Assembly: GCF_005893125.1 (NCBI RefSeq)
Contig: NZ_VCJS01000075.1
Span: forward strand, 1-55,737
Length of the DNA stretch: 55,737 nt
Source: Nonomuraea basaltis
GTDB taxonomy: Bacteria > Actinomycetota > Actinomycetes > Streptosporangiales > Streptosporangiaceae
Reading direction: 5' to 3'
The notes under the pieces are model-generated. The model was not told where the DNA came from. It was given only the letters and a program-made list of their open reading frames with translations, and made no database searches. Shown here piece after piece: positions 50,064-55,737 of this stretch (within the stretch, counting starts at the first letter, position 1; the number at the start of each line of letters is the position of its first letter). The position numbers and the translations under genes were made by a program.

Positions 50064-50815
50064 GCCAGCCCCTCCGTTCCTCCGGCGCGGGCGCCGACGA
50101 GGTCGACGAAGGCCTCCTCCAGGGTTGCGGCGCCGCGTACGTCGGCCAGCGGCCCCGCGGCCGCGACGCGGCCGTCGGAGATCACGCCCACATGGTCACA
50201 GAGCTGCTCGACGAGGGCCATGACATGGCTGGAGATGATCACCGAACCGCCGTTGGCCGCGAACCTGCGCAGGATGGCCCTGATCGTGGCCGCGGAGACG
50301 GGGTCGACGGCCTCGAAGGGCTCGTCCAGAACGAGCAGGCGGGGCGCGTGCAGGAGGGCGACAGCCAAACCGATCTTCTTGCGCATGCCGGTGGAATATT
50401 CGATGACCAGCGTCCGCTCCGCGGAGTCGAGTTCGAGGATCTGCAGCAGCTCGTCGGTGCGTTCGGCGATGACGGCGGGCTGCAGCCCGCGCAGCAGGCC
50501 GAGGTAGGTGAGAACCTCGCGGCCGGTGAGCCGTTCCGGCATGGCGTTGCCGTCGGGCAGCACGCCGATCAGTGCCTTGGCCTGGACGGTGTCACGCCAG
50601 ACGTCGACGCCGAAGATCTCGGCGCTGCCGGCGTCGGGGCGGAGCAGGCCGACGGCCATGGCCAGGGTGGTGGTCTTGCCAGCGCCGTTGGGGCCGACCA
50701 GACCGTAGAAGGATCCGGCGGGGACAGTGAGGTGGATGTCGTCGACGGCCAGGTGGTCGCCGAAGGCTTTGCGGAGTCCGGTGGTGCGGAGGGCGGGCTC
50801 CTGGTGTGTTTGCAT
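50048..50815 (-). CDS. ABC transporter ATPase
   Basis: 255 residues from ATG 50815. Walker A GPNGAGKT (41-48), a signature variant YSTGMRKKIGLA, Walker B RLLVLDEPFEAVDP, and switch VIISSHVMALVEQL. The C-terminal helix ATLEEAFVDLVG is typical of the CcmA/drug-export type. First gene of the operon ATPase-permease-kinase-regulator. A 32-bp palindrome 63 bp upstream may be its operator. The much longer open frame upstream (to 51169) is not credible coding sequence. Confidence 0.92.
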   Translation of the reverse strand: MQTHQEPALRTTGLRKAFGDHLAVDDIHLTVPAGSFYGLVGPNGAGKTTTLAMAVGLLRPDAGSAEIFGVDVWRDTVQAKALIGVLPDGNAMPERLTGREVLTYLGLLRGLQPAVIAERTDELLQILELDSAERTLVIEYSTGMRKKIGLAVALLHAPRLLVLDEPFEAVDPVSAATIRAILRRFAANGGSVIISSHVMALVEQLCDHVGVISDGRVAAAGPLADVRGAATLEEAFVDLVGARAGGTEGLAWLTS

Positions 50816-50877
50816 GCCTTGAGAATCGCGCGGGGCGGGGGGTGGCGGATCGTCCGGCCGGAGAGCGGGATGGTGGA

Positions 50878-50909
50878 TTCCGGCATCAACCGATCGGTTG
50901 ATGCCGGAA
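50878..50909. promoter_or_regulatory. 32-bp perfect palindrome
   Basis: Half site TTCCGGCATCAACCGA followed by its exact complement, 63 bp upstream of the ATPase start. Could be an operator, or the end of one of the elements nearby. Confidence 0.6.
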
Positions 50910-50933
50910 GGGGGCGACCCGCCTACCGGAACC

Positions 50934-50967
50934 GAAGTGCCGACTTGCCAATCGGTATCGGCACTTC
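50934..50967. repeat. 10-bp inverted repeat
   Basis: GAAGTGCCGA (50934-50943) and TCGGCACTTC (50958-50967), 14-base loop. Same AGTGCCG core as the next repeat. Confidence 0.65.
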
Positions 50968-51025
50968 GCGGGTTCTTGGGATACCGCACAGCATGTATGT
51001 CCAGGATGGGATCCGATTCGGGGAA

Positions 51026-51061
51026 GGAAAGTGCCGCCTCCGCATGTTCTCGGCACTTTCC
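51026..51061. repeat. 11-bp inverted repeat
   Basis: GGAAAGTGCCG (51026-51036) and CGGCACTTTCC (51051-51061), 14-base loop, 70 bp before the Tn3 transposase fragment. Confidence 0.65.
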
Positions 51062-51130
51062 CTGCAGGCATGCCCGCGGCGGCCGCCAGGCCGCCATCTT
51101 CCTTGAGCGTAGAAGAGGGATCGGCACCCC

Positions 51131-51540
51131 GTGGCGCGCACCCTGGATGAAGGCGAGCTGATCGAGCACTGGCTGCTGATCGGCAAGGAGCCGGACCTGC
51201 TGACCGGCCGGACCGGCCCGTCCAAGCTGGCGTTGGCGTTATGGCTGAAGTTCTTCGCCCAGCACGGACGTTTTCCCGAGGGCCGCTCCGAACTGCCGGA
51301 CGAGGCGGTCGCGTTCGTCGCCGGCCAGGTCAAGGTCTCCGCCGCCGAGTTGGGCCTGTTCGACTGGGAAGGCCGCACCGCCGAGCGCCACCGGGCGCAG
51401 ATCCGCGCGTTCCTGGACTTCAGCGAATGCACCGTGGCCGATGCCGAGCGGCTGACGCATTGGCTGGCCACCCAGGTGTGCGAGCGGGAGCGCCAAGCCG
51501 ATCGAGTGCGTCAGGCGCTGCTTCAGAGCTTCACCTCCCC
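51131..51540 (+). pseudogene. Tn3 family transposase, N-terminal fragment
   Basis: From GTG 51131: DEGELIEHWLLIGKEPDLL, LWLKFFAQHGRFPEGRSELP, FVAGQVKVSAAELGLFDW, HRAQIRAFLDFSECTVADAE. This is the DUF4158 N-terminal domain of Tn3-type transposases (usually ~990 residues). Similarity ends at about residue 133, where the sequence joins the IS256 fragment on the opposite strand. Confidence 0.75.
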
Positions 51541-52105
51541 ATCACCTGCTCGGTGATCCGTGAGACGGTCTCGGCCGACAGCCGGGTGCCATAGATCTGC
51601 TCCAGGTGGTGCACGATGTCCCGGACGCTCATCCCGTGCGCGTACAGCGAGATGACCATGTCATCCAGGCCACCGGAGACCCGGCCCGCCCGCTTGGGCA
51701 CCAGCACGGTTCGAAACTCCCGGCCCGATCCCGCAGCACCGCCAGCCGAACCGGCCCCACCCCGGTCTGCACCGTCTTGCCGATCTTCCCGTTGCGGGCG
51801 TTCCCGACCGCCGCACCGGCACCCTGTTCATGCCGGGTGTAGCCCAGATGCGCGGTCAGCTCGGCCTCCAAGGCCCGCTCCAGCACGACTTTGACCAGAT
51901 CACCGAGCATGCTGCCCTCGCCGGTCAGCCGCAGCCCTCCCGCCTCATCCCGGGACCGGACCAGCAGCTCATCCAACAGCCGATCATCGATCAGCTCCCG
52001 GATCGGGCGACGTTCCCGCTGCTCACCGGCCACGCCCCTCACCGTAGACCGGACTTCACCCAGCGTGGTCGACATTTGGTCGCCGACACCCTCGATTGCC
52101 GACAT
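51541..52105 (-). pseudogene. IS256 family transposase, N-terminal half, frameshifted
   Basis: From ATG 52105: LIDDRLLDELLVRSRDEAGG, MLGDLVKVVLERALEAELTA, LGYTRHEQGAGAAVGNARNG, KTVQTGVGPVRLAVLRDRAG, then FEP, where one G is missing (~51708). The other frame continues VLVPKRAGRVSGGLDDMVIS, LYAHGMSVRDIVHHL and TRLSAETVSRITEQVMG. The DDE core beyond is lost at the junction with the Tn3 fragment near 51541. Confidence 0.75.
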
Positions 52106-52149
52106 GACTCTCCCCCGAAAGTGGGCCCCCCGCCCACAGATCACTTGCT

Positions 52150-52620
52150 TCCCAGCAAGATCACTTCCCACACCTAGAGGGATACCCCCGGGGAACCAGT
52201 CCACTTGATGGTGCCAGCAGCAGCCTCGGGGCGATTGCGGGGGAATGAGCCAAGGGGCGATGCGCCGGAGCCTTCGGCGCGCCCAGACCCAAGGGCCGAT
52301 CATGCAGTCGGGACCTCGAAGGTCGATGGGCAGGGGAAGTCGGGTGCCAGTTCGCACCCCACTTGGAATACAGGTAACCCGGGGAGGCCGATGCCGCCTG
52401 AGGTGCGGCGAGAGCCGTAGTCGGTGGATCACGCCAGTGACCGAACCCTCGCGAGTAGACGGTGTCGTCGTCCTGAGGGAGCTGCGAAGCGGGGGGTCCG
52501 GCCGTTCGGCCGCCTTGCGCTCTCCAGGGGTGCGGCTGCGCCGTGGGGACTCCCAGTCGTCGTGGCCGGGTCTGTCCAGGGACACGGCCGGGTGGTGTGC
52601 GTGGCTGGTCGCCGTTACGG
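52150..52620 (+). other. Gene-free, structured-RNA-like stretch
   Basis: No convincing protein frame. The sequence is full of short complementary runs (GGTGCCAGTTCGCACC at 52342-52357; CGGCGAGAGCCG near 52407; GTCCGGCCGTTCGGCC near 52495) in the style of group II intron RNA 5' domains. It could be the 5' part of an intron like the one whose 3' end is at 44741-44814, but no diagnostic motif was proved. Confidence 0.25.
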
Positions 52621-52714
52621 CCGAACGGGAACATACCGCGGATATACCGCACCTCCCTATATTTGCCCTTTGTTCGCAACCGAATCATCCTCGGCACGAG
52701 AGGGCACAGCGCAA

Positions 52715-53194
52715 ATGGCAAGCATCCTGCGGAAGACCGCGATCTTCGGAACTCTGGGGCTGGCGTTGTCGATCATCCCGGCGGCCACCGTCTCGGCCTC
52801 GGCAACCAGCGGGCAGCGGGAGCTCTACGACAGCAAGTGCGCAGACGACGACACCGACTACGAGTACTACGGGATCCTCAGGGTTTTCTACACGCCGGAC
52901 AGCAACTCTGACGTTGACCATGTCGACAACATCAAATACTTCCTGGGCACCGAGAACGGCCGGAAGCTCGGAAAGAAGAGCAACGTCAGATTGAGGATTC
53001 GCGAGTCCCTGCCCGATCGGCCCGACAAGACGCTGTGGGAGTGGGAATCCGGAGACGACATCAAGCCAGGCTGGCACTCCAAGCAGCCCTACAGGAACGT
53101 GGCCTACAAGAAGAGGTGGCACGTCGACGCCAAGTTCACCTTCGACGTTTCCGGCGTCGACCCACGGAGCGTCTGCACCACCAACAAGGCCTGA
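52715..53194 (+). CDS. Secreted hypothetical protein
   Basis: 159 residues from ATG 52715 (GAGAGGG upstream). Signal peptide with hydrophobic FGTLGLALSIIPAATVSA, cleavage after ASA near residue 28. The mature part is ~130 residues, rich in Asp, Lys, Tyr and Trp, with two Cys (KCADDDTDYEYYG near the start, SVCTTNKA at the end) that could form one disulfide. No family recognised. Followed at 55 bp by a lipoprotein gene. Confidence 0.75.
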   Translation: MASILRKTAIFGTLGLALSIIPAATVSASATSGQRELYDSKCADDDTDYEYYGILRVFYTPDSNSDVDHVDNIKYFLGTENGRKLGKKSNVRLRIRESLPDRPDKTLWEWESGDDIKPGWHSKQPYRNVAYKKRWHVDAKFTFDVSGVDPRSVCTTNKA

Positions 53195-53249
53195 CACCAC
53201 GTGACGGGGGTGCCGCGGCACCCTCACTCGCCTAGGAGAGGCATCTGTG

Positions 53250-54251
53250 ATGTCCCGAGCCGTGCTCGCCCTGCTGGTGTTCCTGACCGGCTGCAGCACC
53301 GCGACCGCTCAGCCCGACGCGCGGCCCCCGGCGATCGTGGCCGTGTCCGCGGAGGGCGCCGTGGTGGCCGACAACCGGGGCGAGGCGTTCTACGGGCTGG
53401 ACCGGGCGGGCAGGGAGGTCTGGCGGGACACGGCGGCCTACTCCGAGGGTGCCGACGTGGTCTGCCAGGCGCGCTGCCCCGACCCGGTGTTCTCCGGTGC
53501 GGCAGAGGGCCCCGATCCTGAGCCGCGTTCCCTCTCCGGCGCGTTCGCGAAGTCCGATGCCCTGATCAAGCGGGTGTTGACGGCACGTGATGCCTCCGAC
53601 GCGGTGATCGTCGAGAGCGACGGCTCGGAAAAGGGCAGGCTGCGGCTGATCCGGCCAAAGGGCAAGGAGAAGCGCATCCCGGTGGACAGCGGCTTCTCCT
53701 GGGCGGAGGACGCGTCCAGGACGATCGCGGTCGCGTCCACCGGGAAGCAGGTGCTGTGGTTCCGGCACGATCGGCGGGGCTGGCGCGAGACCTCCCGCAA
53801 CACGATCGGTGAACCGGCCAGGGCGATCTGTACGTCGGGCACCACTGCGGTGGTCACGGGGGAACGCGCCTACCTGCTGACCCCCTCGGGCAAGCCAGTG
53901 CCGATCACCACCAGCCTCGAAGCCGTCGCCGGATGCGCCGCCGGGACGAAGGGCCTGGTCGTGTACGCCCACTGGAAGGACGGCAAGGACAGGCGGTTCA
54001 CCGGCATCCGAGGTGTCGACCCCCTCGGCAAGCAGACGTGGACACGCGAGATCGCCGACGAGGCGCAGATCCGCGCCCATCCCTCCGGCGCAACCTTCGT
54101 GATCACCTACGGCGGGACGGCCGAGGTGGTCGACGGATCCGGCCGCTCGGTGGCCACGCACCCGGGCACCGCCTCTGCCGCCTACACCGCCGACGGCGCG
54201 CTGGCACTCCTGACCACCGCAGGAAAACTGCGCTGGGTACACGCCTCTTGA
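53250..54251 (+). CDS. Lipoprotein, propeller-like
   Basis: 333 residues from ATG 53250 (AGGAGAGG 8 bases upstream; GTG 53247 also possible). Short signal with lipobox (LVFLTGC, Cys ~15). The rest shows repeated strands of a PQQ/WD-like propeller: IVAVSAEGAVVADNRGEAF, VIVESDGSEKGRLRLI, TIAVASTGKQVLWFRHD, TTAVVTGERAYLLTPSGK, FVITYGGTAEVVDGSGRS, ALALLTTAGKLRW. Extracytoplasmic binding or scaffold role inferred; no catalytic motif. Confidence 0.8.
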   Translation: MSRAVLALLVFLTGCSTATAQPDARPPAIVAVSAEGAVVADNRGEAFYGLDRAGREVWRDTAAYSEGADVVCQARCPDPVFSGAAEGPDPEPRSLSGAFAKSDALIKRVLTARDASDAVIVESDGSEKGRLRLIRPKGKEKRIPVDSGFSWAEDASRTIAVASTGKQVLWFRHDRRGWRETSRNTIGEPARAICTSGTTAVVTGERAYLLTPSGKPVPITTSLEAVAGCAAGTKGLVVYAHWKDGKDRRFTGIRGVDPLGKQTWTREIADEAQIRAHPSGATFVITYGGTAEVVDGSGRSVATHPGTASAAYTADGALALLTTAGKLRWVHAS

Positions 54252-54291
54252 CGACTTCTGTAATGCAGTTCTAATGTCATCGTCACATTCC

Positions 54292-54304
54292 TAGACGACG
54301 TCTA
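54292..54304. promoter_or_regulatory. Palindrome TAGACG-A-CGTCTA
   Basis: 13-bp symmetrical site 31 bp before the truncated lipoprotein start; a possible operator for that gene. Confidence 0.35.
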
Positions 54305-54334
54305 CATATGTGACACTCTTCCGCTAAGGAAGAC

Positions 54335-54487
54335 ATGATCATTAAACTGCGTTCGTTTCTGCTGGCCGCAAGCGTGATCGTGGCCTGCAGCGCGTGCACG
54401 GTCGCAAACAGTGGCGGATCGGCCGCGGCCGGGCTGGTCCGGATCGCGCTGCCTGAAGCACCCCCCAACCCTGGAAGCCTGCGACTC
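54335..54487 (+). pseudogene. Solute-binding lipoprotein, N-terminal stub
   Basis: ATG 54335 with a good site (AAGGAAG). Signal peptide and lipobox (FLLAASVIVACSAC), then SGGSAAAGLVRIALPEAPPN, which is how peptide/nickel-type (family 5) binding lipoproteins begin. Only ~50 codons remain before the sequence passes into an integrase fragment in another frame. Confidence 0.5.
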
Positions 54488-54513
54488 CACACTGACCGCG
54501 ACCGGCCGGGTAA

Positions 54514-55146
54514 CCGGGCTCACGACGCGCCACCACGAACAGCGCCCTGCGATCGCTCTTCGGATTCGCGAAGAAGCGCGGCCTGGTCTTCTCCAACCCG
54601 ACGACCGGGTTGAAGGGCCGCCCAGCGGACTTCGCCCTGCTCCCGATGACCGACGAGGAGATCCGGGCCACCGAGCAACAGGCCGATGACCTCGCCGGAC
54701 GAGTCATCATCGCCCTGGCCGCCGAGAACGCCGCACGCACCGGCGCCATCCGGCACCTGACACTCGACGACCTCGACCTGGCCAACCGGCGCATCACCCT
54801 TGCTGGCCGCCGCCAACGAGTGGGCGATCTCAGCTATCGAGTACTCCGCCGCTGGCTGCGCCACCGCCGCACCACCTGGGCGCACACCCACAACCCCCAC
54901 GTCCTCATCAGCGACAAGACCGCCCACGGCACCGCCCCGATCAGCCAACAATTCGTGACGCTGCGAATGAACCGCGCCGGATGCAGCGTCGACCGGATAC
55001 GCAAGGACCGCATCCTGCACGAAGCTGTCGCCGGAGGGGCGGACCCGCTTCATCTGTCGTTAGTCTTCGGGATCTCCCACAACACCGCCGCCAGATACTC
55101 CGCCGTCGCCGAGCACCTACTTGCTGATTTCGACGGTGAGAAGTAG
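54514..55146 (+). pseudogene. Integrase catalytic-half fragment
   Basis: Frame from 54514 to TAG 55146: NSALRSLFGFAKKRGLVFSN, IALAAENAARTGAIRHLTLDDL, LRHRRTTWAHTHNPHVLISD, RKDRILHEAVAGGADPLHLS, VFGISHNTAARYSAVAEHLL. It resembles the second half of actinobacterial integrase-like recombinases, with the first Arg box (AARTGAIRHL) but no HxxR or Tyr. It lacks a start and core-binding domain, being joined to the lipoprotein stub. Its last codons form one copy of the dispersed 16-18-bp repeat. Confidence 0.6.
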
Positions 55147-55151
55147 CAGCG
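55134..55151 (+). repeat. 18-bp dispersed repeat, copy 2
   Basis: CGGTGAGAAGTAGCAGCG, including the stop codon of the integrase fragment; repeated exactly 71 bp on. Confidence 0.85.
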
Positions 55152-55204
55152 TTTTCGGTCAGTCAGTTTGGACAGCGCTTGCGCCGGTGGCGGGCCAGAA
55201 ATGT

Positions 55205-55222
55205 CGGTGAGAAGTAGCAGCG
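55205..55222 (+). repeat. 18-bp dispersed repeat, copy 3
   Basis: CGGTGAGAAGTAGCAGCG. The LRV-type coding sequence begins immediately after it, as if the repeat marks the end of an inserted element. Confidence 0.85.
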
Positions 55223-55535
55223 CTCCTCGCCCCCAACGTCCTGGCGGGCCTGGCCGCCGACCCCGACGACAGAGTACGGAAGCGAGCGGCGGCCAATCCC
55301 AGCCTGGACACGGAGCTCGCGCACCAGTTGACCACCGACCCCGCCAACGACGTTCACGCCGAGCTGGCTGCCAACCCGCACTGCTCGCCCCGGCGTGCTG
55401 ACGATCCTGGCGCGCCGCCACTACGGCTGGAACGTCCGCGTAGCCGTGGCCACCAATCCCGAATGCCCGCTGGATCTGCGGCGCGGGCTCGCCACCAAGG
55501 ATCGGTCTCGGACGGTTCGGGAGCGTGCCTTCTAG
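55223..55535 (+). pseudogene. LRV/HEAT-like repeat protein fragment
   Basis: Starts without an initiation codon right after the dispersed repeat: LLAPNVLAGLAADPDDRVRK, AAANPSLDTELAHQLTTDP, AELAANPHC. A one-base shift near 55394 leads to VLTILARHYGWNVRVAVATN and RERAF-stop at 55535. The ~24-residue period with P-D-D-x-VR and NP is the leucine-rich-repeat-variant pattern. The 5' part was lost, apparently to the element ending at 55222. Confidence 0.6.
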
Positions 55536-55586
55536 GACAATTTCGTGCGTGAGCGTCTTCGCCTCACCCCTGGGCTCGACAAAGGT

Positions 55587-55737
55587 CACAGACCATGACC
55601 ACCGTCTATCGCTGGGCGGTGGGTGGGAAGTTCCTTCGGAGTCGGCCCGCCCCGCAGCAGAAGATCCCACATGCCGGTCAGGTTATCCGGTGCCACCAGC
55701 ACCGGGGTCGGCCAGCGTGACCATCGTCTCGAGCAGC
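55587..55737 (-). CDS. Partial gene at window edge
   Basis: Minus strand open from the window end to TGA at 55587-55589: TPVLVAPDNLTGMWDLLLRG, then GPTPKELPTHRPAIDGGHGL. Composition is coding-like. The N-terminal part lies outside the window; family not recognised. Confidence 0.4.

Noticed and set aside
48438..50507. 689-codon plus-strand open frame
   Set aside because: Antisense shadow of the ABC permease and ATPase genes; Gly/Glu/Asp-rich translation with no motif.
1..55737. tRNA genes as integration targets for the recombinases
   Set aside because: No cloverleaf or conserved TTCGA-type arm in a plausible context was found by eye on either strand.

Overview
The window is GC-rich throughout, with many GTG starts, ATGA/GTGA stop-start overlaps, and gene families typical of actinomycetes (PadR plus membrane-protein pairs, CU044_5270-type sigma partners, three-helix-bundle small proteins, peptidase-inhibitor I36-like secreted proteins). 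It most resembles chromosome from a Streptosporangiales-type organism (Nonomuraea, Actinomadura or Streptosporangium relatives). That placement is inference from gene style; no rRNA or marker gene is present. No tRNA, rRNA or CRISPR array was seen.

Region by region. 0.3-3.3 kb: a secreted LamG/Fn3 protein and a frameshifted membrane-anchored hypothetical. 3.6-13.2 kb: a PAPS-reductase-like gene split in two (C-terminal part at 3586-4065, N-terminal part at 13038-13206) by a ~9 kb insertion. The insertion carries two Tn554-type tyrosine recombinases (TnpA, TnpB) at one end and has short imperfect inverted ends; its cargo is a lipoprotein, a PadR/membrane pair, an older TnpB-TnpC remnant and a decayed histidine phosphatase. 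13.3-15.5 kb: an ornithine-cyclodeaminase-like gene between an IS982-type element and an inverted second copy of that element's left end. 15.5-18 kb: frameshifted TetR, an alcohol dehydrogenase stub, and a damaged ECF sigma/partner pair. 18.2-20.9 kb: a LysR/LysE divergent pair and an alpha/beta hydrolase. 21-23.7 kb: an integrase remnant, a membrane protein/winged-helix pair and a serine hydrolase. 23.7-31.4 kb: the best-preserved metabolic module, with copper amine oxidase, a LuxR regulator, a class II HDAC/acetylpolyamine-type amidohydrolase, a complete ribose-type ABC transporter and a small lipoprotein. 31.5-35.5 kb: recombinase debris, a pentapeptide-repeat protein and small hypotheticals. 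35.7-40.9 kb: TetR with two palindromic operators facing a nonsense-interrupted MFS gene, XRE, a frameshifted thioredoxin-reductase-like flavoprotein and a DHA2 exporter. 41-44.7 kb: PH/SHOCT protein, I36-like inhibitor and a NarL-type two-component pair. 44.7-46.3 kb: a group II intron 3' end and a broken HTH gene. 46.4-50.8 kb: an overlapping operon of ABC ATPase, ABC permease, histidine kinase and response regulator. 50.9-55.7 kb: inverted repeats, Tn3 and IS256 fragments, two exported proteins, a truncated binding protein joined to an integrase fragment, and an LRV-repeat remnant.

Functionally, the 23.7-31.4 kb cluster reads as uptake of an N-acetylated amine, deacetylation, then oxidation of the free amine by the topaquinone enzyme. 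The rest is an accessory region shaped by repeated insertion and deletion. At least seven otherwise well-conserved genes are broken by what look like single-base losses, so some 'pseudogenes' may be sequencing errors.
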